Below, one piece after another: positions 22,421 through 33,569 of a DNA stretch of 64,000 nucleotides (the stretch's first letter is position 1; every line of letters begins with the position of its first letter). Source of the DNA: Nageia nagi (lineage: Eukaryota; Pinophyta); NCBI GenBank assembly GCA_050084985.1, contig JBITNC010000001.1, positions 49,538,001 through 49,602,000 of the forward strand, given 5' to 3'. The notes below the pieces were generated by a model. That model saw only the letters and a program-made list of their open reading frames with translations. It did no database searches and was not told where the DNA came from. A program made the translations under genes and the position numbers.

Positions 22421-24423
22421 CTCATGGAGATTTTTTGAGAAAAGAGGAGCCTTTTTTTAGACCAAAACACCATTTTAGAGAGTATTACGAAGACTCATGC
22501 TCCTTTTATGGAAAACCTTTTTCTTTTTATGGGTAGGCATATATGTTTGAAGAGTGTTATAGTAAATACTCATGTGAAGCCATGTCTTATGAAGGCATGA
22601 GTAGTAACAGAGAATCCTTTCTTGAAGAGGAGGATGTGAAGGAGACTAGTGTGGGGATGTATACAACTCTCATAGAAGAGATTCATATGGAGTAACTTCT
22701 TCTTGTAGAGAATATATGAGAAGGTGAAGCTTGTTGTGAAAACCTCATTGTTGGAGGCATGTTTTATGATGAAGGCATGGATTGTGAATTCTTTCTTTTA
22801 GAGGGAGAATATGATGAAAATAAAATTTGTGTTGATAAATCTCTTGTAGGAATGTCATGGTTAGAAATCATTCACATTTCCCATAAGGAGAATGAATGTC
22901 TCATTGAAGAGACACACCTTCAACTTGTAGAAGAGGATATATCATATTAGATCTTTGTTGAAGGGTGCTTCAAGGAAGAATATTGGTTTTCCTAGGTTAA
23001 ATACCACCAAGATGTAGTGGATGGACATGACCATAATTTTGTTTATGGAGCATATATCATGGATAAGACATCCACACCAAAATTGGACTAACAACTTCTC
23101 AAGGAGGAGTGTTTCTTTTTGGTTGCAACCCACTTACATGAAGTGAAAGATCACTCATTTAGAATGATATATTATGATACACCAAATTTGAGAGCTCACT
23201 TATTTGGAGTGAAAGTTTGTCTTATTGGAAAGGAAATGGATGAAGTTTTGGGAGCTAATTACCCATTTGTTAGAGTTTCTCTAAAGGGGAAGAAAATTGA
23301 AAGAAGAGGAGAAACCCTTACGATGGAGTATTTCTTGCTTGAAGACTACTCTCATGGAGTGTATGGATATTGTGAAACTCACTCATTTGGATTGAATGAT
23401 AATTTCTTTAGAGAGGAAATATGGGATATTGATCCAATAGAGATCATAGATTAAGATTATAAGTTTCATGGTTAATGGATAATATCACTCATCAAGAGTG
23501 AAGGATGTGTCGTGTGAAGAGAATATCACAAGACACTATCTCATTTGGGAGGAGAAAGATGCAATAGCAAGTGAGATAGAGAATGAAGATATAACCAAGG
23601 TTGGTGAACTTCAAGTTATCATGATTGTGAAAGGCATCAATTAGTGGAGAATAAGATCAGTCATCAAGAGTGAAGACTTTTTTGTATGAGGAAGACTATC
23701 TCAAGGAGGAGATAGAACATAATGAGATCATTGATGGAATTCAAGGTATAATGGAGGCATAATAAAAGGATATTAAGGATTATATTAAAGAGGCAATTAT
23801 GATATCACTCACTTGGAGTGATAACAAAGTGTTATTTTGAAGAGGCAACATTTTACAAAGAGGAACCATGGGAGTTCCTTACTATGATTAAAGATTTAAT
23901 TGCTTCAAAAGCAACATCAAAGGAAAGATTATGGACATCTACTCAACAAATAACCATTGGAGGTAAAACATTCTTGTTATTGGATTCATTTACTAATGAT
24001 TTATTTGATATATGTTTGAAGTATAGCTCTAAAGCTATTATGAATGAAGAATATGATGTATGTCTTATCAAGGAATCACTTGCATCACTTGAAGATTATC
24101 TTATGGATACAACATTGATAAAGAGTATTCTTTGAGAGAGGAAAATGGAGGAAAGCTTGGGTACCTTCGACTCAAATTATGGGAACCTATAATATGTTGA
24201 GATTTGTATGAAAAATAGTCATTACATGAATATACATTATATAAAATTGAGTGATTTTATGTGTGAATTTGCATTTGTAAGAAACTATGAGAAAGAATGG
24301 TTATTGAGAACCATTATCATTAGCATTGATGGAATGTCAATAAAAGAAGCTTTTGATGAAGGGGGATTTTTTATCAAAAGGAGGCACTCAGTTATTTTCA
24401 AGGAGGAGAAATATCAGAGATAG
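22421..24423 (+). pseudogene. Acidic ORF of unknown function inside LTR element
   Basis: The same frame as 22,297 stays largely open across 22,297-22,536, 22,537-22,758 (two stops at 22,693 and 22,717), 22,759-22,950, 23,119-23,454, 23,818-24,135 and 24,208-24,423. Together these would give about 650 codons, very rich in Glu, Asp, Phe and Tyr (for example FFLLEGEYDENKICVD and YFLLEDYSHGVYGYCE). A short degenerate element of the type 'H-S/L-x-G-V-x-x-x-C-x-x-E-E' or its DNA (tcactcatttggagtgaa) recurs near 23,190, 23,382, 23,487, 23,656 and 23,807. The 23,455-23,817 part is shifted or more damaged. I recognise no family; it is not protease, integrase or reverse transcriptase. Confidence 0.6.
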
Positions 24424-24570
24424 AAGAGATTCCACACCAAATGTGGAAGGAGTGCTAATGTGAATTTTTTGTATTTTTTTTTCTTATTGAAATACTAGAG
24501 AAAATAAAAAATATTAAGTTTCTTCCAAGTATGTGATGCTTTTGGACTTTTGTAAGAGTCCCTTTAGCAT

Positions 24571-24580
24571 CAAGGTAGAG
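24571..24580 (+). promoter_or_regulatory. Polypurine tract
   Basis: aaggtagaga sits four bases before the right LTR. This resembles the aaggtggaga tract typical of copia-type elements. Confidence 0.6.
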
Positions 24581-24584
24581 AATT

Positions 24585-25224
24585 TTATAATTAGAGCTCA
24601 ATCAAAGACCATTCAAGTTGAAGATCAAACTAGTTGAATATCAACTAGACTTGCAAAAATATATCAGTTAACTTTGAGAAGGCATAACTTGTTGTAGAGA
24701 AATTTAATTAAGCTAATTATTTTTGCAATATATAGTGCTTGAATATACCTTTCCAACAAGTTTACTCATGCCTACCTTTATTAAAGGTTTGACAATCATA
24801 GTGGGCATTTTACAATAAGTTATCCAATCTACTACGCTTCACCTCAAGTGTAATGTGCCTAACAACCTATGCACCATATGTAGTGCACCTAGAAACCTAT
24901 GTACTAGGCATAGTGCACCTCACCCCAACTACAATTTGCTTCAAAATATCATCCCAAATGCAATGCACCTCACCCTAGATGTAGTGCACCTAAAAACATA
25001 GCCTGATGGGCTATTTTTCACATATATAAGACTGCATTTTTTATCTTTTTATTTATATTAGATATTACTTTTTTGGGTGTTATTTTTTCCCAATTGTTGT
25101 TTAGCATGATAATTATTTTTAGAACATCTAGTTATATTTTTAGATTGGATAGTAATAAGTTGTGATCATGCAACTTGAGTTTATATTTAGCAAAGTCTAT
25201 TTCTAGATTTGTACTATGTTTTGG
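24585..25224 (+). repeat. Right (3') LTR of the non-autonomous element, 3' end lost
   Basis: Aligns with 21,188-21,874 but begins TA rather than TG, and similarity fades after about 25,224, before the expected CA end. It carries the same internal 'gtgcacctagaaacctatgt' style short repeats. Confidence 0.75.
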
Positions 25225-25779
25225 GAGATGTACGCTAGCCAGTTAAAAAATGAAAAGTTATTTTGGGTATGTAATGATGTATATCATGGATAATTATTCA
25301 TGTGATAATAAGCTATTATACCTTTCCCCAAGGATAATAACTAGCATAAATAGCACCATCTGTAAGTTATTCTAGAAATTTACCATGGGTAATTCTTTCT
25401 TTGGCTATGCAAGGTAACTTGGAATTCCTACCCAACCACCTAAATATGTTGTCAGCATAGTAGCTAATTTTCTCACTTAAATGTATATATGTTGGTCTAG
25501 AAGGGCCTCTTAGTGTCTTGAAATCTTATACAATCACTTTTATTGAAACATCTATGATCACCTACCCATTTACATTATCACCACCCTTTCCTTAGGGCTA
25601 ATAAATTCTTAAACCAATTTGATCAACTCAAGGGTAGGGTGACATACTTTAGTAAAAAAACTAATATACCAAGATATTATTAGGACTTTTTCAAATTATA
25701 TTTACATTGATTTCAAAGCACAAGGCTTGAGCGGTACCTTTGAGGTTTTAACAGACTCCCATTATTTAGGTATCCTTTG
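25225..25779. other. Spacer, no gene recognised
   Basis: Between the non-autonomous element and the LTR of the chromovirus. It may contain the outer part of that LTR, whose left border I cannot place. No coding motif is readable on either strand. Confidence 0.4.
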
Positions 25780-26179
25780 TTATGATGCTACAAATATGAA
25801 AAGGGAAATATTACAAAAATGAAATGAATATTGATTTGAAATAGGAAAATGACAACTATATATTGAAAATAATAGAGCATGCACTAGTAAATAGAACATG
25901 AAATAGCATCAATAAGTAGATGAGGATAGGATTTTACCAAATAGTAATAGAATCATAGGCCACTTCAAGGGGGCTACCTCCTTACAACTCTAAAGGTGAA
26001 AAAAATGTTCAAGATGCTTTTCTCCACACACTTCTATCTATTTATATTAAACTAACCCTAACCCTAATAGTAATGCAAAATTGAGCCTTATCCTTACAAT
26101 CACAATATTACAATGTAGGCTGACAATTTAATAAAATACTAATACTAACACTAAAATGTTAGGATGTGGGATCTTAACA
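25780..26179 (-). repeat. 3' LTR of the chromovirus
   Basis: In minus orientation it begins TGTTAAGATCCCACATCC at 26,179, right after the purine tract; this start is common in plant gypsy LTRs. A TATAAATAG box (minus) lies near 26,040. Next to it are two and a half copies of the telomere-like taaccctaaccctaa. The distal border (about 25,780) is a guess, since no second LTR is available. Confidence 0.65.
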
Positions 26180-26193
26180 TGCCACCCCTCTTG
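26180..26193 (-). promoter_or_regulatory. Polypurine tract of the chromovirus
   Basis: On the minus strand aagaggggtggca leads directly into the TGTTAAG start of the LTR. Confidence 0.75.
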
Positions 26194-26199
26194 GGATGA

Positions 26200-27600
26200 A
26201 GCTTTGTCCTTAAAGATTGAAGTATGGAAATTGTTGCTATATCTGATGAAGGATTTCCCATGTTGTATCTTCTGGTGCCATGCCTTGCCACTGCATAAGG
26301 AATTCTATGATGGAGCAATTATGAAGCTATCATGAGCATTGATCTAGAACTAACTTAGGTACAACTACCATTGATCCATCCTTTGCCAACTAAGGTAATT
26401 TTTTCTAAACTCGAACATTTGATCTAACCACTTTCTTGAGGTAAGAGACATGAAATATTGGGTGAATCTTAGAAGAAGTAGGAAGCTCTAATTTGTATAC
26501 AATTAGGCCAATACATTGTAACACCTTGTAAGGACCATAAAACTTTAGGGCTAATTTTTGAGGGCCTTTTATTTTTAAGGATTTCTAGCAATAAGGTTAC
26601 AATCTCAGAAAGACCATGTTATCTACTTGGAACTCCCTTTCCACATGTTGTTAATTAGCCTATTATTTCATATGGTGTTAGGCTATCTGAAGGTTATCCT
26701 TGAGTAAATAAAGAATATCATCTCAAGTAACTAAATTTGAGTCAACTACTTGAACTTTATTGGTACCTACAGCATACGAGGTGACTATTGGTGGAGCTTG
26801 ACCATACACTACTTCATAGGGGGTCATCTTGCTAGTAGAATAATAAGATGTATTATACCACCACTTAGCCAATGGAAGCCATTATACCCAATGCATAGGT
26901 TATGCTAAAGCAAAATAATGTAAATATGTTTCCAAGCATTTGTTGATAATTTCAATCTGACCATCAGTTTATGGGTGATATATTGAGCTCATGTTTAGTT
27001 GGGTACCTTGTAGTTTAAAAAGCTCTTACCAAAAATGAATTGTAAAATTGGGATCATGATAATTGATAATTGTCTATGGCATGCCATATAGTTTGAAAAT
27101 TATATCTAGGAATAATTATGCCACTATCACTACTTTTTAGGGATGAGCCAATGAACCAAAATGAGCATATCAAGATAACTAATCAACCACCACTAGAATA
27201 ATTGATTTACCATGAGATTTAGGAAGGCCTTCAATGAAATCTATTGAGATATTGGTCCATGTATGGGTAGGTATAGGGAGAGGTTGAAGGAGTCTTAGAG
27301 TACCCACTATCTTACCCTTTTAACATTGACACACATCACAAGCTACCACAAACTACTTGATATCCAATTTCAATTTGTCCAATAGAACAACCGTGCCACT
27401 TGCTTATAAGTTTTCAAAAATCCTTGATTCCTGATGTAGGTGTGGAATGCAATTTGATAACTATTTCTAATTTACATTTTGAAGGAGATGGTAATAAAAT
27501 TCAACCTTTGAATCTCAAAATACCATCATGCCATGTATGGTGTAGTTTACTGGTGGGGTCTTGAGTGATCTATTTTCATAATTCTTGGGTGGAGCTATCC
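26200..27600 (-). pseudogene. Integrase and chromodomain-like tail
   Basis: The 3' end of pol, read on the minus strand, ends with QWQGMAPEDTTWE (about 26,260-26,300) followed by FPYFNL, matching the (V/I)xWxGxxxEDATWE pattern of a chromodomain-type C-terminus, which in chromoviruses can steer integration to heterochromatin. Upstream, at 26,560-27,560, runs a heavily damaged integrase. No long open frame survives. Confidence 0.65.
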
Positions 27601-27611
27601 TTTTCCCACTC

Positions 27612-28960
27612 TTATTTAACTTTATCTAACCATTGAGGGATAGGAGATGAAAGAGCTTGCAATGATACTTGATCTTCAAATTTTTTGGACAGAGCATCAG
27701 TAACCACATTCTCCTTACCTTTATGGTATAGTATCTCATAATCATACCCTAATAGTTTGGTCACCCATTTTTGTTGTTTAAGCATAGAAATGAGTTGCTT
27801 AATGAAAAATTTCAAACTATGATGATCTATGAGGATGATGAAATGGAAACCAATCAATATGGTTTCCAACATTGAACTACATGAATGATGGCAAGCATTT
27901 CTTTTTCATAAGTGGATTTACCCAAATTTTTCCAAAGAGTGCTCTACTAGTGAATACCAATGAATGCCCCTCTTGCATTAATACTACCCTTATTGCTACT
28001 CCACAAGCATCAATTTCTATCATAAAGGTTTTAGAAAAATTTGGCATTACTAATATTGGGGTGGTACACATCACCTCCTTGAGCTTAAGGAAAGCTGCCT
28101 CAGCTTAGGGGACCATTGGAATGCATTCTTTTTCAACAATATGGTTAAAGTACTGCAATCTTGCCATAATCCTTCACAAATTTCCTATAATAGCCTATTG
28201 ACCCAAAGAATCCTTTAATACTTTTCAAATATGTAGGAATAGACCAATTTTGCATGTTAGTAATCTTTTTTGGATCCACCTTAACTCCCTATTTGGATAT
28301 AACATGGCCTAAGTAATCAATCTCCCTCTTATTGAATGAACATTTTGAATTTTTTGCATATAGCTGGTGTTCTTGTAAGGTTTGGTCAATATGTGCCACA
28401 TGTTCTTGCCATGTATTACTATAGATCAAGATATCATCAAAGAAAACTAAAATGAACTTCCTAAGGAATGAACAAAACACCTAATTCATTAAACTTTGAA
28501 ATGTGGATGGAGCATTTGTGTGGCCAAAAGGCATGACCAGGAACTCATAATGGCCCTCATGGGTGCAAAATGTAATTTTTGATATATTTTCCTCCTTGAG
28601 GTGAATTTGGTGATACCTAGATCATAGGTCTAGCTTAGAAAAATATCTTTCCCCATGCAGTTCATCCAATAATTCATCAATGATCAGGATGGGAAATTTT
28701 TTCTTGATGGTAATTTTGTTGAGGGCCTTGAAATCCACACACATATGCTAGGTACCATCTTTCTTATGAACCAATATAATTGGAGAAGAGTATGAGCTTA
28801 TGCTAGGTTGGATTACTCTTGCTTCTAATAGTTCCTTAACCAATTTTTCAATTTCATTTTTCTATAAACAAGGATACCAATAAGGACAAATTTTTGGTGG
28901 GTGACTTCCTAGCACTAACTAGATAGCATGATCATGTGATTACTGGGGTGGTAATCCCCT
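27612..28960 (-). pseudogene. Reverse transcriptase and RNase H of chromovirus
   Basis: On the minus strand the reverse transcriptase active site reads FVLVFFDDILIYSN-like, with FFDD near 28,428-28,440 apparently intact. NSKCSFNKREIDYLGHVIS follows at 28,289-28,350. The RNase H part (28,074 down to 27,612) reads through EIDACGVAIRVVLMQEGHS, LIDHHSLKFF and VTDALSKK. The usual TDASxxGxGAVL aspartate is retained as EIDAC. Frames change between blocks and stops are frequent, so the enzyme is dead. Confidence 0.85.
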
Positions 28961-29219
28961 TGGTTCCTCAAAGGTACTTGAATGCTTACTTAAAATGGGA
29001 TGCAAATCCTTAGGCTCTATGATTTCAAATTTGATTATTGATAAAGAGTATAACTGTGCTAGCATCCCTTTTCCAATTTTTCATAGGATCTTTTTCATGT
29101 GATGTGAGCTAATAATTTGTATAGATCCACCCTGTAATCCCTTGAGAGTATGCTCTTGTTCATCTATTTTTAAGTTCATCCATAGCTCTACAAAATTCCA
29201 CTATATGGTGCCCAAAGTC

Positions 29220-30560
29220 CTTAGCTATTGTACCCCCAAAACTATATCACATCCCCCAAGTGGTAAAGCGTACATGTTGCTTTTCAAAGTGTAGTGGTCC
29301 ATGCTTAGTTTAACATTGTGACATGTGCCTTTACATGCTATTTTTCCTCCATTACCAACCATAACCTCAAAATTATTTGTAGGGTGGATGTAATAGTTAG
29401 CAACCTTAGCCACTCATGTATCTATGAAATTATGAGTACTTCTTGAATGCAATAATATTATGAGAGGGTGCTTTTTAAAGAACCCTTTGACCTTCATAGT
29501 TTGAGGGGTGATAATTCCTACCAATGCATTGTAAGAGATAACTTGGGCCTCCTCATTTGGAATTTCCTCTATATCCTCTTTGGGTGCACTCTCATATTCC
29601 TCCTCACTAGGAATATTAGCATCAACCAAATATAATTTTTGTTGTGTATAATGATGACCATGAACAAATTTCTCATCATAATTATAGCATAATCCCTTCT
29701 TTTTATGCTCTTCCATTTCTTCCCACATTAACTTCTTAGTTTGCATTATGCAATTTAGTGGTGGGGCACTTGTGTTATTAGAGGAATGGGAAATATTATG
29801 TGTTTTGGTGAATGGAGGTATTGCATTTTGTTGATGAGCACTAGGTTTATCTTCAGCAAGTTTTGCTAAGGTTATAACATCCATCATAGTATTGGAATTA
29901 AACATTTTGACCTCTAGTTTAATTTATTCCTTTAAGATACTAATAAAATAACTTATGAAAAATACATCATCCAACCCTCTATGTGATTTGCCAATTTCTC
30001 AAACTAATTTGGTATTCTTTGACTATTGTAGTTTGACATAACTTGGTCAATGCCCCTGTGAAGTCTTCATAGTCACTAGGACCAAAATGGATCAATAATT
30101 GTTGAGTGAATTCATCCCATGAAGAAGTAGGATGCATTTTGGAGTACCACTGGTACCGTTGGAGAGCCTCATGGTCCAAATGAAAAGATGCTATGCACAC
30201 CTTCAAATCCTCTAGAATTTGGTTCAATGTGAAATACTATCTAGCTTTATAAATCTAGCCATTGGGATTATCTCCATTAAATCAAAGAAAATCCAATTTG
30301 GTTATGCAAGGAAGAATGGAATCACCTTATTGGATCTAAAACTTATGATGATACCCTTGTGAATTTCCTGACTACCCTGATTGCTGCGAATTGAATGCAT
30401 TATTGGTATGACTAAGGCTTAGTTGAACACTATCACATTTACTATCAAGGGTTTGTATTTGTGTTTATATTTATTGAATTTTTGCTCTAAATGTATTGGT
30501 AAGTGTATCCACCATTTGTTGGATCATAGTTTGAAATGTCATCATGGTAGGATCAACTTA
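29220..30560 (-). pseudogene. Gag and protease of chromovirus
   Basis: The retrotransposon gag domain is clear at 30,227-29,979: VCIASFHLDHEALQRYQWY and SSWDEFTQQLLIHFGPSDYE. A likely start (MMTFQTMIQQMV) lies near 30,545. The zinc knuckle at about 29,700-29,640 reads GLCYNYDEKFVHGHHYTQQ, where two cysteines have become tyrosine. The protease region reads LLHSRSTHNFID, so the catalytic aspartate of (D)SGSTHNF is now histidine. A final block (29,413-29,225) ends LPLGGCDIVLGVQ, the usual flap region before reverse transcriptase. Confidence 0.85.
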
Positions 30561-30879
30561 TGCTGCTATTGGGATCTTATTTCAAGTGCCATTTTTAAAA
30601 ATTGCTATTTTTGAAGCTCATATTTTTGGAAATTTCTATTTTTAAAAACTACTATTTTTAGAAAGTGTTCAAAAAAATGTATAGGTGTAATATATCAAAA
30701 TGATTAGCTCAAAAAGATGATCATAATGGGCTAGGTCTCTTAATGATGATTTTTGAACTCTTAGACTCTTTTTTATTTACATCTATGGGTCTATTTGCTT
30801 TTGTTAAAAATTAATGAAATGGTACAAATTTTTAGTTATTTTGCTTTGAAGTTTTTCCTACCTTTGAACTACTATTTTT

Positions 30880-30897
30880 GGTGGCTCTGAAAAATTA
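30880..30897 (-). promoter_or_regulatory. Remnant primer-binding site of the chromovirus
   Basis: On the minus strand tttttcagagccacc keeps the cagagcca core of the initiator tRNA-Met complement. It marks the junction with the neighbouring copia fragment. Confidence 0.5.
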
Positions 30898-31142
30898 CGT
30901 GTCATACATTCTCCTCACTCAATAAATTATGTTTTAGTTTTGGAATGAAATATACATCATTTACCTTCTTATTACCTTCATTTATGGAAACCTCCATAGC
31001 TCCCATGCCTTCAACTTAAATGGCTTTGTCATCTCCAAGCATGATTTGGGACTTGTAGGAATCATTCATTCATGGCACAAAGTAGATCTCCCTTGTCGGT
31101 CATATGGTTGGAGCACCCAGTGTTAAGAATCCATGTATCATC
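30898..31142 (-). pseudogene. Copia protease fragment
   Basis: Follows the gag of the same element on the minus strand. It reads DDTWILNTGCSNHMT, matching the Ty1/copia protease motif W-I-L-D-T/S-G-C-S-x-H-M, with the catalytic aspartate changed to asparagine (a GAT to AAT transition). Near 30,920 it reads VYFIPKLKHNLLS, the conserved end of the protease region. Everything downstream (integrase onward) is missing because the chromovirus abuts here. Confidence 0.75.
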
Positions 31143-32101
31143 TTACTTTTGGGCTGAGTGGGCATTAGACAAAAATAAGGTGGAGGATGTATCCCCCTCA
31201 CCATAGTTGGCACTTTGGGCTCCTTCTTGAGAAGCATTCAATCTACATTCTCTCTTATAGTGTCTATAGTTGTTACAGTAGTAACATTGCTTGTCTCTTT
31301 TGTCACCTCTTGGAGAATCCCCTCTACCTCTTCCTTGAAATTCTCCTCTTCCTTGAAATTCATCTTTTCTTCCTCTTCCTTTTCCTCTAGAAAATCTACC
31401 TCTTCCTCTACCTTGAGCTCCCTCTTGAACACTAGTGCTAGAGTCACCTTCTTTAAAAGTGAAGTCTTTCTCTTCCACACTCCCAACAATGGTAGGTGGA
31501 GCAAGCCTTTTCTCATGTGACATTAAGGAACCAATGAGCTAATCAAGAGTAAGGGTTCTTAGATCTTTAGTCTCTTCAAACATGATGGTAGTTTGGCTCC
31601 ATTTGGGAAGAAGTGTTCTTAAAACTTTCTTCACTATAATAGAATTTGAGATCTCCTCTCCAAGTGTTTCTGTCATTTGGACATAAGTCTTCATTCTAGC
31701 AAAATACTCTCCAACTTCCTCATCCCCTTTTTTCTTCAATTTTCAAACTCTATTTTTAAAGTTTGAATCCTCATTTACTTCACTTGGTTATTACCTTGGA
31801 ACCCATCTTTCAAGACCTTCCATGCATCCTTTTCTGTATTGCAACTTGTAATCCTTGGGAAGAGCCTTTTATCCAAGGCTGATTGGAGATGGTAGATAAC
31901 AATAGAATTCCTCTTTTGAGCCTCTATTTTAGCAATCCTATTAGCTTGAGGAAGTGTGGCCTAATCTGGTTCCACAAAGCCATCTTCAATGATGTCCCAT
32001 ATTCCCTTTCCTACAATCAAGTGCTTCATCTTTAATGCCCAATATTCATATTCCTCACCATTAAAGTTTGGGATGGGAAGATAATTCACTCAAGAAGCCA
32101 T
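31143..32101 (-). pseudogene. Copia gag, nearly complete
   Basis: The ATG lies at 32,101 (MAS-V-NYLPIPNFNGEEYEYW). The domain then runs through EDGFVEP, LFPRITSCNTEKDAWK, GEEISNSIIVKKVLRTLLPK and an RG-rich RNA-binding stretch to a zinc knuckle CYYCNNYRHYKREC (C-x2-C-x4-H-x4-C, about 31,255-31,300). It belongs to the Ty1/copia gag family, which packages element RNA. Only a few stops and one frame change are visible, so it is less decayed than its neighbours. Its 5' LTR lies to the right, split by the solo LTR at 32,237. Confidence 0.8.
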
Positions 32102-32231
32102 TTCTCTCACTCCAACAAGATCAATAAGAAACTATAGGCCTATTTGGATCACTTTTTGCAAAACTTGATAAGTTGTTGTAAAATACCCACAACCTCTTCA
32201 TACCCAACTTAGATCAACTAGCTCTAATGTT

Positions 32232-32741
32232 AATATTGTTGGAATGTATAATGCATTATTGTAAAGGTTATGTAATAATATTCTGTGTTAGTTCACTAAT
32301 ACTTAAGGGTATCATTTGATACCTTAAGTATTTAAGTGAATATGATAATGAAACTTGTCCCACACTCCATGTCATGAGCATGCCCCATGGGTAAAAGGAT
32401 GTGCATGTCATGCTTTTGTACATTGGATAAAAGGGTGATACAAAGAGGGATTTTGGCTTATAAATAGAAGGCTCCCTCTTTGTGATCACACATCAATTTA
32501 TGGAGTAAAGTTATGCTATAGGATAGTGTTTAGGAGAAATGTTTAGGAGGATTGTAAGAGATTCATGTTTGTGAATGAAGTGAGATCTAGTTAGTGGATG
32601 TACTCCTAGTTGGAGGAACCACTTACATCTTGTGTTATCTTTATGAGATTGCTTTGAGAGTTTATTAGATGTGTATTGTGAGCTTTCAAGATATCTTTGT
32701 TATTTAGGAATTATCTTGTAAGTGTTAGTTCCTTTAAATAT
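32232..32741 (+). mobile_element. Solo LTR (TGTTGGAATG family) with AATAT target duplication
   Basis: A 500-bp LTR (32,237-32,736) starts TGTTGGAATGTATAATGC and ends ...GTTAGTTCCTTTA. It has a plus-strand TATAAATAG box near 32,459 and is flanked on both sides by AATAT (32,232-32,236 and 32,737-32,741). It belongs to the same family as the LTRs at 54,505, 58,165 and 62,959 and is most like the 58,165 copy. Solo LTRs arise by recombination between the two LTRs of a full element. Confidence 0.9.
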
Positions 32742-33186
32742 GAAAGAATAAACAAGAATTTGACACTCAGTAAGATTGTTTATTCAATAAATTTGAAGTA
32801 CATTTTATAGGCCTCCAATGAGTAATTGATCTAAGCTCATGAAGGTTACAACTTCATCAAAAAATGAATGCTTAAGGATAGTAACACAAATCCACAAAAA
32901 ATTGATGTAATTAGCTAAATAGGAGTTACATTCACATTCTAGACCACTCTCCCATCATCCTAAACAAGTAATAGACCCTACAAGAATGTGTAATTAAGAA
33001 AAATTGACCAAAAGATATTAAGAACTCGTAACTATCTAGGAATACTGATAAAATGCATGGGGTTTATAGAAATGTAATTGTATTTCAAAAACACAATTGG
33101 TAGGAACAAAATATGATTGCATTTTGATCGAGATGAAACATGGCCATGTTTCATACTGGTGAGTTTGCAAAATGTAATGCTCCAAT
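32742..33186 (-). repeat. Probable 5' LTR of the minus-strand copia element
   Basis: Removing the solo LTR rejoins ...ttctttca (LTR end, minus strand) to a primer-binding-site relic (tattaacattagagctag), then to the gag leader. A TATAAAA box (minus) lies at about 32,805-32,812. The far border near 33,186 is inferred, because a different inverted-repeat structure starts there. Confidence 0.5.
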
Positions 33187-33556
33187 AATTTTATGGTGAT
33201 GTATGGTGGGATTATGTTAATGTGTGTAGGCTAGTATGTTTTTATGTATGGTGTGTACAAATTTTGAGGACAAATATTGCTTAAGGGGTGGCAATGTTAT
33301 GACCTAATAATATGTTATTTATGTTATATTAGTATTTATCCCACATGTAATAAGTTTTGAGGCCCTTTATGACCCCTCACCTTCCAAAGCTATTACATGT
33401 GAAATAAATACTAATATAATATAAATAACATGTTATCAGGTCATAAAATTGCCACTCTCTTAAGCAAGCTTTGTTTTAAAGCTTGTACACACCATACATC
33501 AAAACATACTAGCCTACACACATTAACATAATCCCATCATACATCGCCACAAAATA
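33187..33556. repeat. Large inverted repeat built from gypsy PPT and LTR start
   Basis: The left arm (about 33,187-33,353) and right arm (about 33,389-33,556) are inverted copies at roughly 85-90% identity, separated by about 35 bp. Each arm, read inward, contains a purine-rich block and then TGTTATGACC or TTTTATGACC, continuing into ttatrttatattagtattta. That looks like the 3' end, polypurine tract and first 60 bp of a Ty3/gypsy LTR. Two such ends therefore face each other head to head. No coding frame. Confidence 0.8.
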
Positions 33557-33569
33557 GCCTACTAATTTA

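Larger units (their letters stand above)
21188..25224 (+). mobile_element. Non-autonomous LTR retrotransposon, gag-acidic ORF, no pol
   Basis: Two direct repeats of about 640-690 bp (21,188-21,874 and 24,585-25,224) flank a 2.7-kb interior. A primer-binding site follows the left repeat (21,878) and a purine tract (aaggtagaga, 24,571-24,580) precedes the right one, so they behave as LTRs. The interior has a copia-like gag start and then a long acidic reading frame. No protease, integrase or reverse transcriptase is seen, so it would have needed proteins from another element. The right LTR appears to lack its last 30-60 bp, and the LTRs have clearly diverged, so the insertion is old. Confidence 0.8.
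25780..30897 (-). mobile_element. Ty3/gypsy chromovirus, minus strand, 5' LTR missing
   Basis: Read on the minus strand, the order is gag, zinc knuckle, protease, reverse transcriptase, RNase H, integrase and a chromodomain-like tail, then a polypurine tract and a 3' LTR. That order with a C-terminal chromodomain marks the chromovirus clade. A primer-binding-site remnant (cagagccacc, 30,880-30,897 region) marks the 5' end, but what lies beyond it is a copia fragment rather than an LTR. Many stops and catalytic changes make it inactive. Confidence 0.8.

Noticed and set aside
26050-26066. Telomere-like ccctaaccctaa repeat as an interstitial telomere
   Set aside because: Only two and a half units, inside the chromovirus LTR next to its TATA box; too short to be a telomere relic.
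31187-31520. Plus-strand Ser/Leu-rich open frames
   Set aside because: Antisense of the RG-rich and zinc-knuckle part of the minus-strand copia gag.
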